A stretch of DNA of 64,000 bases from Armillaria gallica. Taxonomy: Eukaryota > Basidiomycota > Agaricomycetes > Agaricales > Physalacriaceae. The DNA lies in NCBI GenBank assembly GCA_037576215.1, contig JBANDB010000006.1:2294001-2358000 (forward strand), given 5' to 3'. Position numbers and translations under genes: made by a program. A model generated the notes under the pieces. It was not told the DNA's origin. It saw nothing but the letters and a program-made list of their open reading frames with translations, and made no database searches. Below, in pieces: positions 1-14,877 of the stretch (position 1 is the first letter of the stretch; every line of letters starts with the position of its first letter).

Positions 1-28
1 TGTCACTCTCCCTCTGACTTGATTTCAG

Positions 29-521
29 TATTTCCCTCTGACCATATCAGATTATATGCTTGGCCTGTCTGACTTAACGGGCGAACTCATGCGGTATTCT
101 ATCTCGGGATTGACTAAACGGGGCGGACGATTGCAAGCTATGGATACGCTGGGTTTCGTCAGGAACTGCAAAGCTGGTGAGTAGATGGGACACAGGCTGT
201 TCCTCAGCCAATCTCAACGTACCACTGTAGATTTTGAAGGCTTCACGCCGTATGTGAGATTTTTGTCAAAGAAGCAATTTGTGACAGCACAATCACTTCA
301 AAAAATTGAAGACGGTTAGTAACATCCCGCTATTATTGGTGCGTCCTGACATGGTTTTAGCTGTATATGCCATCGTAGTTCGCAGCTCCGAGTATGATCT
401 GCCTCCGGAGATGCTAGATGACATCGTTTCTCAGACGTTTTCCAATTCTGCCGGCGATCGAAAAGGCCATAGAAGAAGAAATGCTGATAGTGAGGACGAA
501 TTTGACGATGAAGCCATGTAA
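29..521 (+). CDS. TSNAX: Translin-associated factor X (TRAX), 3' part
   Basis: Partial gene cut by the left edge. Three exons join in phase: 29-177, 231-313 and 361-521, with GT-AG introns of about 50 nt. The product reads DYMLGLSDLTGELMR, then a segment with FEGFTPYVRFLSKK and KIEDAVYAIVVRSSEY. This is the C-terminal helical half of the translin/TRAX family; the LxDLTGELMR block is typical. TRAX pairs with translin in an RNA/ssDNA-binding complex, and the family carries the acidic RNase residues of C3PO. The tail is acidic (DSEDEFDDEAM). The gene start and the catalytic acidic cluster lie outside the window, so activity cannot be judged. Identification rests on recalled family motifs. Confidence 0.82.
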
Positions 522-640
522 TTTCTGTGTATGAACTTAAAACTAGATAATTTTGTGTACAACAAGGAACCCGATGATACAATCTTGTAACCAGTACAAA
601 CAACTTTGCAAAACGAACGATGCTATAGATACTGTGGATA

Positions 641-2776
641 TCAGGCGGTTGTGAAAACCGCAAGCTCCGGTTTTGTAGCGCCTGTTTCAAGGTCAAACAG
701 TACGCATCCATCCTGAAGGGTTCGGACATTCTGAGGTTCAATGGATTTCCCACCTAACCGGATTGAAACGTCCTTGTACAACGACAAGCCTACCGTCGAA
801 CCAATAGGATCTCGCAAAATGCAAGAAATCGTTCCCCCGCTGAGAAAATCGACAAATATTGATGCAAGAGGTGAAGTTGGGGTATGGCGTGTCACCGCAA
901 TTTCAATCGTAGGAGAGCTTTCCACGCTGCTTGGTCTTTTACCACGACTATGATCGTTCAATAATGGAGTGGTTTCATGGATAGAGCGGCTCTGCTCTCC
1001 TACCTCGGTGACACTACCGGCTGCCTGGTTACTCGGGGGGCTACGTCCGAGTAATTTTCGGAACAGAAGCGAAAAGAACAGACTGATGGCCGCTAAGACA
1101 CGTTTTATCGATACCACGATACCTCGCTCTTTGTTGACCGAAAGGACATCAGCAGTCGCGTCTGAATCAGAACCATCAGGAGTGCTTCGTCCGCTGCTGC
1201 TGATACCCATTTCAGAAATCGAATTGCTAGAAGCATTGAACCGTGATTCAATTGGAGAGAGATGGTCGATAGGGTGCAGAAAAGGAGATGGTGGAGGAGT
1301 AGGAAGGATTTGTCGATCATGCAAAGAAGATGGAACCAATAGATGAGATTGGAGGATGGCTAATTGAAACTCTTGTGAATTTTTGTTTTCGAGAGTGTAG
1401 AGAGGCGTGAGCAAGAATTGCCCGCCTGTGGGAGGCACCAGAAAGCGGAAGTTCTCAGGATGCTGGTCAGCAGAATCGTAGAACTGTGCTCTGGAAATGC
1501 CAGGTAAGAAAAGAGACAGCGGGAATTCGGCGGTCAAAGGTGTAAATTTAGTCCATTCTATGGATATCTGAGAATTCAGAATTGATGTACTGAGTGGTAC
1601 AACATCCGCAATGACGGGATATTGATCGAGAGGAGAGGCAACGACTGCATGCCGGTCCGATGTGCTCAAGAGCTGACATTTCGTCGAAGAGCAAAATGTA
1701 AAGGCCCGATGTACGAAATCTGCCACACTTGAATCGTGTCTGTCGAAGCATTCGAGATAAACGGAACTACTTCCAGAAGCCGTGATGTCGCCGGTAGGAG
1801 TAAATGTGATAGTAGTACCTTGAGAGGCACTCAGAACAAATGTTTGAGGAAGAAGGATGGGCGACCCGTGGATGACTGGAACGAGAAATAGTAGGCAGGC
1901 GTTCTGTGATTGAGAGAGAAGTCTGGCACAAAGAATAAGAAACGTATACGCCTAAGACAAGAAAGAAACTCACGAATCTGCTCCCACCGCCCGGACATCC
2001 CAGTGTGTGGGATGGAAAGCTTTGGCAATCAGAACGCTTTCAGTAACGTTGCTACTGGCGTTCCAGGTATGTGTGCCCTCATCATTACGACTCCAACATT
2101 CGCCTAATAGGCCGATATGCTCGTCTACTTGTGTATCCTCGAGAACAAGTGAACCGTTATGACCAAATGAGCCCAACCACTTGATATCTCCCGAAGGATA
2201 CGCAACTCTATAAGTGAAGGAGAATTGGCGATGGATGTGCGCAGCATAAGGTATGGGCACCACGAGGGACAGAACGTGCTTATCGCTGTTCTCCTCGTCC
2301 AAGCCCAATGTCAGCTCGTCGTCCTCGAGAGGAATAGATTCCTGGAAGACGCTTTCACCCCATTCTCCCGCCATTCTACCATTTACTGGAAGATCCGACC
2401 AGAGTTGTACTTTTCCCTTATCTCGTTGGAGTTGCTCGTAGTCACTAGAATCGACGATTGCGGAAAAGCATAATTCCGCAGTGGTCGTGTGCAGATAAGA
2501 AATGGGTACGTGCACACTCTGACCAAGATTTGGCGTGAAGTGGAAATCCATGGTATACAGCTGGCCGCGAGGTTGCGACTGGATGATGGCGGTAGCAGAG
2601 TAAGTTGGAGCTGGAACAGGGAGCGGCCAGGCTCGCATGACATCATGGGCACCAGAATTCTCACGCACGCGCCCACTTTTAGCCCGCCGCAGTAGTAGTT
2701 TATACGTTGTTTGTGTTTGCACGCAAGTCAGCTGGAACGAATCAAGTCTTCCTTCACGATTCCGAACACAATTCAT
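641..2776 (-). CDS. Hypothetical protein with one membrane segment
   Basis: Two exons, 2776-1974 and 1922-641, separated by a 51-nt GT-AG intron; the junction is in phase only with the acceptor at 1923. The product is about 694 residues. I do not recognise the family. The N-terminal 270 residues look like a beta-rich soluble domain (many aromatic and charged alternations, such as FSFTYRVAYPSGDIKW). A second soluble stretch follows, then a Ser/Thr/Pro-rich linker, then one hydrophobic segment near residue 490 (VLAAISLFFSLLFRKLLG). The last 120 residues end in DLETGATKPELAVFTTA. The start is the first ATG after upstream stops. It lies tail to tail with TRAX. Function unknown. Confidence 0.7.
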
Positions 2777-2811
2777 AATTCTTGTCTTTACATTTATATA
2801 AACTCATAAAA

Positions 2812-3916
2812 CTAGAGGCGGAAGAAACTATTGACAGAATCGGAGGAAGTGTTGACGTATCGAATCGTGTTAGTGCAGGTTCCTATATTCTCCAATCCCA
2901 CCTCAACAACGTCTCCGTTGACCAAATATTGTGGAATCACCTTTCCGAGGTTTGTCCCACTGGGGCTATATATTCGTAGATCATATCGGTATCTCCACGT
3001 CAAGGAATTGAATACTCACGTCCCAGTGAAAATAACGTCCCCTGGAAGAAGAGTGGTGCCCATCGAGAAGAACGAGATGAGGTGCTTAACACCAAATATC
3101 ATATCTGCGGTAGTGGCGTTTTGCTGGGTGACACCGTTAACTTTCGTATGAAGATTGAGAACCTGGGGATCGGGAATGATATCCGTCGTCACGATAGCTG
3201 GTCCCCAGGGCGCCCATCCGTCGGCGCCTTTGCCCATCGAATACTGGGGCTGGGGCTCTCCACCTCGTTCAATCTGCCAGCCACGGTGAGAGACATCATG
3301 TCCGACGGTGTAACCGAGGACGTGATCCAGAGCTTCGTCATCTGTAATGTTATACGCCGCCTTCTTGATGACGACAACAAGTTCTCCCTCCCAGTCCATG
3401 CTAGACGTGAAGTTGCCTTGTGTCTGGAAGCCGGCACTGACAGGAATGGGATCGCTTGGGGTGTTTAGCGCTGTCCATGGTTTGTAGAACAGGATAGGCC
3501 ATTGAGGAATCGTCATATTTCCCTTGTATGCACGTAAGAATCATTGGCCGCGGGCAATCCGGTCATCAGGCTCACCTCATCGATATGGGAAACGTAATTT
3601 AAGCCGACCATTCGGACGGTTCTGACCCTCTCGCTGGGAAGGGGAGCCAGCAGCTTTTTGATATCCTGGGCATTTTATTTGGTGAGGATTTCCTTGATGC
3701 TGTTAAGAAAAATACCTTGATTTCACGTGTGACAGTGAAGTTACCGAGAATATCGCCTTGAATAACCCTGGCGCGGGTACTGAAAAACGCGTCAGTAGTG
3801 TTGGCGGGCAAGATGGCGTCGCCAAAGTAGATATTTCCATCGCTGGAGATGAATCTAACGATCCGTTCACCTCCAGCGAGAAGGAACAAAGCAGTAAGGA
3901 CTAAAAATTGTAACAT
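2812..3916 (-). CDS. Fumarylacetoacetase (FAH) family protein with N-terminal signal sequence
   Basis: Four exons join in phase: 3916-3716, 3665-3576, 3522-3020 and 2965-2812, giving about 315 residues. The core is FAH-fold: VGLNYVSHIDE, then FYKPWTALN, the metal-site glutamate region DWEGELVVVI, GYTVGHDVSHRGWQ, KGADGWAPWGPAIV and LPGDVIFTGT. Family members hydrolyse or decarboxylate C-C bonds in acylpyruvate-type substrates, using Mg or Mn. The first exon begins MLQFLVLTALFLLAGG, a hydrophobic stretch that reads as a signal peptide, followed by possible N-glycosylation sites (ANTT, NFT). Most relatives are cytosolic or mitochondrial, so secretion is unusual. The start is the only ATG in the exon ahead of the conserved block. 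The exact substrate cannot be told. Confidence 0.82.
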
Positions 3917-4486
3917 GGCGTTTTGAGAACGAGACGAGAGGACATCGGGACTGGGGTTTGCTTATAAGCTGAAGGAAGCATGAGTAGGACGTATGGAGCA
4001 GAAGGGCATGTGGTGGTAGAAGGGCAAATCAGGAGCTCTCGTAAAAATGTGTGAGACTGATGTTAACACACATGGATGTCTGCGGCCCCGAGATGCTAAA
4101 AAGCCCACCAATCGAATCAATGAATGGGTTTTCCAGCACGCGATAGGCGCTCCAAGGGAATAGAATTTAAGTAACGCAAAGGGGATTCGACCAGCATTAC
4201 ATCCGTGACCATCAGGTGAGAGCGCGGATGATACAGAAGCTAGATTCACGGTCGCACGCCTAGTTACACATTCCCATCGCGGATCAAGGTTGACGAGTGA
4301 TCGAAAAGGAAACGACGCGTCGTACACGTGATGATACAAACAACGCGAAATTAGCAGTAAACAAACCGAGTGTCCTGAAAAGGGCGGAGATTTGGCAATA
4401 TTCTCCTTTCCATTAACCACCACCAACACAACCGTCCAAGTCTCTCGGTTGCCCTCAAGCCTTACTGCCACCCAAACTATCTCCCA
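3917..4486. promoter_or_regulatory. Divergent promoter region between FAH-like gene and histone H3
   Basis: 570 bp without a supportable gene; the open frames here are short and lack family features. The two flanking genes start outward from it, so it must carry both promoters. I see no clear TATA box or named element. Confidence 0.5.
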
Positions 4487-5063
<577 letters not shown>

Positions 5064-5344
5064 GCGCGAGGATTCCCGTTTAGATGATGGAGCATCCCTG
5101 TCGATTTGTATTTTTTATTGATTTATCATGTCTGTGGATTAGTGTACTCCGTCCATATTGTTTCGGCAATTGAATGCAGCAGTTATTGTTGTGTGTTCTA
5201 TGCATATGCTGGTTATAAGTAAGCAGGGAATGAATATGTTGGACATCGACGTTGTGGTAGGAAGGATCGCGTGTTTATCGGTGTTTACCGACACCATTTC
5301 CTGTCGTTCTGCAAATCACTGACCCCGCTGCCGAAGTAACCACC

Positions 5345-6645
5345 ATGAACATATCCTGCTGCGGCTGGCTGGTTCGCTCCCGTTCTTGTCGACCGGCAAT
5401 CGCGTCTCCATCGTTCAGTATCAAATCTCGTCTGGTTTTGCGACGCAATACTAGGTTCTACGCGACTCATCGCGATACTCCGGACCTATCTCAGTCACTC
5501 GATACCAAGAGACAGCACGTACGGCCGGCACAGTCTGCGGGTCCGTTCCAGCTTGGTGTCTCGCAGTCATCGTTCGGATCCGAGGAGAAGGTCAAAAAAT
5601 GGTCAGAATTGAGTGCCACGGGCAAAGGTACGTTAGGTTACAAGCGAAAATTTTCATCTTTGCTAATTTCAACATACAGTGAAAAGAACAACGGCTCGAA
5701 CCACGAACTTGACCGTCATTCTTTTTGGCGCTGGACTGTCTGCTGTCCTTGTGTACTGTCTAACTTCTGAACTCTTTTCAAAAAATTCACCCACGGTGCT
5801 CCACAATGATGCTTGTGAACGTCTGAAGGTTTCCCCTCAGGTTGGACGAATGTCTCCCTGAATAATCTTGTTCTCATTGCCGCACTAGGTCGCAAAATAT
5901 CTCCATGGCCCACTAACTTTTCATAATAATCCACCATCCTTGGGGAGACCTCGCCATAGGAATCACCATGTCACTTCTGAGATCATGATTGATTCCACCG
6001 GTCGGGAACACATGTTTTTGAATTTCTTCGTGCAAGGACGTCCCCCAGGTGAGACCAGGTCAGAGTCAAAATACGAGGCTGTGACCGGCTGGATGCATGA
6101 TGCCTCATCAAGTATATCAGAATTGACAGTTGATGGCGCAACCGAGTGGATGAAGGATCGAAAGAAATATCTTTCCGAACAGTTTAAGCGGGTGTTCAGG
6201 TACCTAACTGGGGCACCTGCACCCCTTTCAACACAACCAGCCTTTACATCTGCCGACACTGGATCCAAGGAGAAGGAGGAGAGCACCGTGTGGCAGTTTG
6301 CGGGCATGTTTTCATCCTTACGGCGGTCGCGAGGGAACCCAGAGCCGCCGGCAGATGGCAGGGTATTCACTGACGGAGAAGTTCATGCTGAACTTGTCAT
6401 GGTCAGTCGTACTTACTGTCCAGTGACTCAACTCTGACTGACTCTGGAATTTAGAATAATGACGGGTATTTCGTGTTCCGGTATATCTTGGTCGATATAC
6501 CGAGTACGTCTTGCCTTTGCTAATACTTTGAATTAATAACTGACGGCTGATTGTAGACTCGCGAGAACAGCATCCGATACGAGTGTTTGTTGAGAGGACT
6601 GGGGGCGTGAGAGAAAGCGAACCAGTCAGGCGGTGGTATGCATGA
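5345..6645 (+). CDS. TIM21: TIM21, mitochondrial inner membrane translocase subunit
   Basis: Five exons (5345-5627, 5680-5840, 5889-6401, 6455-6503, 6557-6645) give about 364 residues. The N-terminus is Arg/Ser-rich with few acidic residues, as in a mitochondrial presequence. One membrane segment follows (TVILFGAGLSAVLVYCL). The intermembrane-space domain then shows the family blocks NDACERLKVSPQVAKYLHG, RPRHRNHHVTS and DSTGREHMFLNFFVQG, and a C-terminal beta strand ending RVFVERTGG. TIM21 tethers the TOM complex to TIM23 and links TIM23 to respiratory supercomplexes. An insertion of roughly 90 residues between the two halves of the domain is longer than in yeast. Confidence 0.92.
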
Positions 6646-6734
6646 TGCTTCTCGGACTCGAGCAAGCGGTTGGGGCGTCGAAGAACTGTATCATTATAAT
6701 GCATTCAAGTCCATGTGTATGGGTATCACAACAA

Positions 6735-7297
6735 TTACTCTCCAAATAATTTCTGAACACGTTTAAGGACTGAGTCCTTGGACGGGTCTGATGATGGATT
6801 CAGTTAGAATTCCGAAGAGGGCTAATAGGATGCTACCATAAGGATGATCTTTGGAGGGTATTTCCAGGAGTGCCGGGAATGCTTGCTGGTACTTGTCAAC
6901 TGTTGGCCGTATTTTCTCGGCAATCTGAAGTGCATAAGTGGTGAGTTTCAGATGGGATATAAGCCAGGCTCGCACGTGTTGGTTGATTAGCAGAATTGCG
7001 ATATCTTTTCGTTCCGTGAAATCTTGAAAGGCAGCCTCGATAGTCGACACCTGTGTTTCTGCGGCGGCCCTTAGAGATGAATACCAGAAAGATACGAGAG
7101 TCGCTGACTGGCATCAACGATCAGAAAGTTCTTCTTCTGTTTGTCGTTTATATGCCCAATGCCAGCGAGAAGTAAACCAGTAATGGAGTCCTACAAACGC
7201 GGTCAAGGATATTCGGAAATAGAAGGAGCTAGCATTGTACCTCGTCTCCGATGACTGCAATCAGATTCCGGTCTTTGAAGGACGTTGTTGTCGCCAT
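6735..7297 (-). CDS. VMA7: V-type ATPase subunit F (VMA7)
   Basis: Five small exons (7297-7241, 7190-7109, 7058-6976, 6924-6837, 6787-6735) join in phase to 120 residues, the normal subunit length. Blocks seen are [52 protein letters not shown] and [19 protein letters not shown]. Subunit F lies in the central stalk of the V1 sector, which couples ATP hydrolysis to proton pumping into vacuoles. The last intron (6788-6836) matters: without it the frame gives a false C-terminus after DHPY. The gene is tail to tail with TIM21. Confidence 0.95.
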
Positions 7298-7425
7298 ATC
7301 GTAGTCGCTGTGCGCGTCTGACGGTGGCCGTACGCAAGAAAGGGGCTATTTTGTTTGTGTCTGTGTCCCTGGGGCGACCATACTTAGTCTTCAGTGATGT
7401 CAGGCTTCTCGGTAACTTGCTCGCC

Positions 7426-10324
<2,899 letters not shown>

Positions 10325-10361
10325 TTGCCTAATGTAGTAGCACGTGTCTTTGCACCTTACG

Positions 10362-10958
10362 ATGATCCATGCTGTCCTGATATGTATGTCGCCCAGTTTA
10401 TCTCTTAGCACATCTCAATAACAGAAATCAGTCAATACGTCTGGTGTACCCAGACTGTCCAAGTTCTACACGCCCCTACACCAGTCCTCGCAGACCGTCA
10501 TCCAGAAGATTTTCCAGCTCATATGCTCTCGACCGCCTGGCCTATGCAACTTTCTCGATGCTCCAGAACTCGAGGCATTCCTCGGTCCCAAGCATGGCGA
10601 AGACGAGCGTTGGCGGGTGGTGTATCGGAATTACGCGACACTGTACTTTGTGTTCGTCGTCGACGGTGCAGAGAGCGAGCTGGGGATATTGGATCTAATA
10701 CAGGTGTGTTACCGTGGTCTTTTTGAGTAGCTAAGTGAATGCCGTGCCAGGTATTTGTGGAATCGCTTGACCGGACATTTGAGAACGTATGCGAGCTGGA
10801 CCTTGTGTTCCACTTTGATGAGGTGTGCTCTGTATCACCTGGCATGCCCTCATTCTTCAATACTGTCGCAGGCACACCATATTCTCGCAGAGATCATCCA
10901 GGGTGGTGTAGTCCTTGAGACGAACGTTGACGAAATTGACCGTGCTGGTGCGAAATGA
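10362..10958 (+). CDS. APS3: AP-3 complex sigma subunit
   Basis: Four exons (10362-10383, 10432-10703, 10751-10822, 10872-10958) give 150 residues, as expected for a sigma adaptin. It begins MIHAVLIFNTSGVPRLSKFY; VYRNYATLYFVFVVDG, SELGILDLIQVFVESLD, NVCELDLVFHFDE and LAEIIQGGVVLETN follow. The FVFVVDGAESELGILDLIQ block and the ETN ending favour AP-3 over AP-1 or AP-2. AP-3 carries cargo from Golgi or endosomes to the vacuole. The start is only 37 bp after the ECD stop, on the same strand, so the two transcripts are very close or overlap. Confidence 0.93.
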
Positions 10959-11269
10959 TTTCCTCTCACCTGAATCGTTCTCATGCCAAGTTAAACAGTG
11001 CAAAGTATGGCAAAAGCGCGGAAAGATTCATTTGCATCGGCGAATCCTCTTTCTCTTGGCGTAGGCTCCATTGGCTCTCGAGGGAAAACACCTCTGGATT
11101 GGATCGGTAGGCTGACTGGAACAGGCGTCCGATAACGACAGCATTGTGGGAGTACTACTAACATCGCATGTGTATCATATATAGAGTTCACAGTGGAATG
11201 TACATATACAGAACCCGGTCTAACTTCCGGGAACAGGCAACAATGTTCCTGTGGAATCTTATCAGACAA

Positions 11270-12353
11270 TTAATGGAGGAAGCCGCAGCACGACATACGT
11301 TTCCGCTTTTTCTTTCCCCCACCAGGTGGTCCTCTTCCAGGAGGTTCCTGAGGGGGTGGAGCAGGTGTAGATGCCTGAGAAGGAACTGTCGAAGCTTGGG
11401 TTCCAGCAGCCGGTGTCTGCACCTGCGCTTGAGCATGGACCTGAATTTCTGTCGGAGGCACGGTGCTACTGGTCATTTGTGCAAAGGCACTCGAAGAGAA
11501 AGCCGAGCTGGAGTGAAGAGCTGTCGCTCGCATCGCATTGAAGAGAAGCATAGTATTTTGCTGCCGCTTTCCGTTCCCATCTGCAGGGCTGGTGTTGTCG
11601 TCAGGCATAGGTGTATTCGCGCCTGTGAGGTCATCCGCAGCAGGTTTCTTCGCTGTCTCGTCGAGTGATGGATCCGTGATTGGCCAGACAAAGCCCGTTC
11701 GGGGCGTATAATCAGGACGGTGGGAACGGAGAATGTCCAGAGATGTTTGTAACGAGGTCAACGAGGTCAGCTGTAGATTGCTTAACAATTATTGCAGAAA
11801 TAAAAGGAGACAGCCGACCAATCGGTTGGATAATACGGTGTATAGGTCAGGCGACTGGTAAATTCGGTTGTTAATGATAAAATACGCCGACAGCGGTATC
11901 ACTGAGATGCGTCAATCCGGAACTGAGCAAAGGCCTAGCAACGCACCTTCTTCGGGTGAAAGCCTTTCACGCTTCTGTATGATGAAAAAAGTGGGTGGCT
12001 GAGCATGGACGACAGCGAACTCGACGCCAGTGAACCGCCTGCAGAAAGACGGCTTAGTGTATGCCACCAACATTACAGTCCCAGCACGTACTTGAGCTCC
12101 TCCGCCTCGTTCATAACGGCCACGTCAGTATGCATCGTCTGCATGCGCAGGACCTGATTATTGCTCTGCTTGTCGTAAAACATAGACGTGGCGAAATATT
12201 CAAACACGTTCTCGCTGGTTAGCGGTCCATTAGCCTGTCGCGAGACTTAGCAAGGAACGGGCACAGCGAGCACAGGCGGACCTGTATCCATTCGTGCCAG
12301 ATGAAGAAACGATGGCTGTAGTCGTCCGGGGGATGGAGGTCGTTGATGTCCAT
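11270..12353 (-). CDS. MED6: Mediator subunit MED6
   Basis: Five exons (12353-12282, 12234-12092, 12038-11947, 11901-11819, 11770-11270) give 296 residues. MED6 blocks are the start with FFIWHEWIQ, GPLTSENVFEYFATSMFYDKQ, NNQVLRMQ, GVEFAVVHAQPPTFFIIQKRER and VIPLSAYFIINNRIYQSPDL. MED6 sits in the head module of Mediator, which bridges activators and RNA polymerase II. The C-terminal 150 residues are low-complexity Gln/Pro/Ala. They end in a basic patch and two neighbouring cysteines (KKKRKRMSCCGFLH), which I do not know from other MED6 proteins. Confidence 0.94.
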
Positions 12354-12530
12354 GGTTGTCTAAATTAGGAAGCGCGTCTTCTGCCTTTGTCGATCCGGTC
12401 TGCCGGTACTTAATACCCTCAAGTCGGGTTCCTCTGTCCTGTTCCGCTGTACTGGGTTGTTTTCTTACTTATTACCTGCTTGTGCTCGTTGCTATGCCTT
12501 GTGCTTCCCCCGGTGCTGCATATCTTTCTG

Positions 12531-14290
12531 ATGCCTTTGCCACAGTTTCTTCGTTTCTGGCAGACCGTACTGTACCATGTCAAAACTCACGTAGGAATAG
12601 GCATAGTATGTGCCGTAGCCTATTTCGACCCGTGAGTGTTTTGTTCTTCTTATTCCTCTTCCTTGCTGACGTGTTCTAGTGGCAATTGGAGCGTTGATCT
12701 CCAGGCAGGCTCGAGTTTTGGCTACAGGCCGATGCTGTTTGTCATTCTCATGGCCGGCTTGGGCGCTATTGTCCTACAAGTGCTGCCTCTTTCATCTTAA
12801 AGGATCTTGGCAATTGATGCGGTCTTTAGACGCTGTCATGTAAACTGGGATGCGTGACAGGCCTTGACCTGGCAGCCCACTGCAGGATCCTCTTGCACGA
12901 TAACCCTAAGCACCCTCTTCTCATTCGGCGCCTAGTTCTCTACCCTCTATACGTTCTCTCAGAGGTAGCCATTATCGCCACCGACCTTGCAGAGCTCTTG
13001 GGATCCGCCATTGGAATCTGTCTCATCTTTCCATCCCTCCCACTCTGGGCGGGAGTGGTAATCACGGCTCTTGATGTCTTCGTCTTTCTCCTCATCTCTG
13101 ACCCCACCCAAAAGCATAGCCGACTGTTTGAAGTGGCCGTTATCGCTCTGGTCATGTCGGTGTTCGCTTGCTTCATTGTGCTCATTGTCAAAGTTAAGCC
13201 TGATTGGCCGGGAGTGTTTATGGGGTATATACCTTCCAAAGCACTCTTCAAATCCGACCCAGACGCCGTCTACTCAGGTATATAAATTCGTCGGCCCTTG
13301 TACTCTGGCTAACCATGAAAACCCAGCGGTAGGAATTCTGGGTGCAACAGTCATGCCGCACGCTCTTTTCCTAGGCTCTTTCATGGCGACTCAAGACCGG
13401 CACTCGTCTCCTCCGCATCCAGATCAGGGCACTGAACCCGACCTTCCTCTATACAATCTTTCTTCACGCGTCAAGAAGGGAATTAAAGAGCTTTTCGCGG
13501 TGTCTACCACGGACACAGACATCCGCATCGTCGAGGCGAAGAGAGAAAACCACTCTCCGGCATTCATATTACAGCACCTCAAGCATGAGATGGTGGACGT
13601 CATCTCGAGTTTACTACTTCTGGCTGTCCCGATTAATTCGGCGTACGTCTCTTTCAAATCCGAATTTTCTAAGCGATTGACGAGAGACGGTGGCTCAGCA
13701 TTTTGGTTATGGCCGCCACAGTATTTTATTCTGTCCCCGAGTCAGATGCAGATACGAATGCCATCACCGTAGCTGGGCTCTTTGATGCCCACGATTTGAT
13801 AAAAGCGAGGATCGGCAAGGGTATACGGTTTGAATTATTTAAGACAAAAATGGTGCCTAATTCCTTAAACCTAGGCGCCGCCTTTGTATTTGCCCTTGCC
13901 CTGATTTTGGCAGGACAAACATCGGGGATCACAGCTACTCTTGCGGGCCAGATTGTGTCGCAAGGATTCATCAACTGGCGTGTGTCGCCTTTTCTTCGGC
14001 GTCTGCTTACCCGTGCGCTCGCATTGGTGCCTTCAGTGGTTGTAGCCGTTGCTGTGGGCCGTGCTGGTATCGACAGTCTCCTTGTCGTTTCTCAGGTAAT
14101 CCTGAGCATTGTCCTGCCGTTCGTGGCGTTCCCGCTCATCTGGCTCACGTCCTCGAGGCGCGTCATGCGCGTGGAGGGCGGACAAGACCATAGCAACGGG
14201 TGGATCTTAGCCGTCGTGGCGTATGGGATATGGGTAGTGGTTCTGGTCGCTAATACATATGCCGTCGTGTCTTGGGGCGGCCTGACGTGA
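12531..14290 (+). CDS. NRAMP family divalent metal transporter
   Basis: Six exons (12531-12631, 12680-12779, 12830-13277, 13327-13642, 13699-13820, 13875-14290) give 500 residues. TM1 carries the metal-binding DPGNW motif (AYFDPGNWS) and TM6 the MPH motif (GATVMPHALFLGS). DLAELLGSAIGI and the consensus transport loop AGQIVSQGFINWR are also present. About 11 hydrophobic segments are visible. NRAMP/SMF proteins carry Mn, Fe and other divalent ions with protons across the plasma or vacuolar membrane. The start at 12531 is chosen because the longer upstream ATG (12494) is out of frame with the conserved region. It is head to head with MED6. Confidence 0.94.
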
Positions 14291-14877
14291 AATTAGGGCC
14301 GGGTACCGCATGTCTGGACTTTAGTTGGCCGTGCATCGATTGTATTGTACTAAGCATGTTTTAGTGTTCGCGAATTCGGAATGTTCTTTGCGGTGTGAAG
14401 AGACGAGACGTGTTTCTCCCCTTGCCAAGAGAAGAGAAGAGAAGCAAGGAGAAGCGTTGGGCCTGACATGCACCTACCGACACCCACAGGACTGAAACAG
14501 TGATACCTAAGGATACCTAGTGATACTTGCAGAACTAAAAAGCGCGAGGCACCGGAGCGAGAGCAACGTGTTTTCATAACGATCATTTGATATTACATTC
14601 TGTAAACGGAGTAGAAAAACTAAGCGAGCTGGGATTTTCGGAAGATTATATTTAGATACTATGCGAAATAAGTGATTTAAAAAATCAATTCGAGACCAAG
14701 TCCGTCACTGGGCCATGAGGCGGTACGAAGATTGGTTCGGTCGAAAAGCGCACGGCGTGCAGGATGTCAGACGACATGGGGGTTGGACAAGCCAAAGCTG
14801 GAGCAGGATTGAGGACATGTCGGTGAACAGAGTGGAGAGGACACACATAGATTTAGACGGCATCATTATTTAAAGCT
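14291..14877. other. Convergent intergenic region
   Basis: 587 bp between the stops of the NRAMP and C2H2 genes. It should hold both 3' UTRs and terminators. A purine-rich repeat (gaagagaagagaag, near 14430-14445) is the only structure I notice; no gene is supported. Confidence 0.5.

Noticed and set aside
5963..6370. 135-codon minus-strand frame opposite TIM21
   Set aside because: Pure antisense shadow of a conserved exon.
13071..13772. 233-codon plus-strand frame inside the NRAMP gene
   Set aside because: Shifted frame; only its middle coincides with the true exon. The NRAMP motifs lie in the spliced reading.
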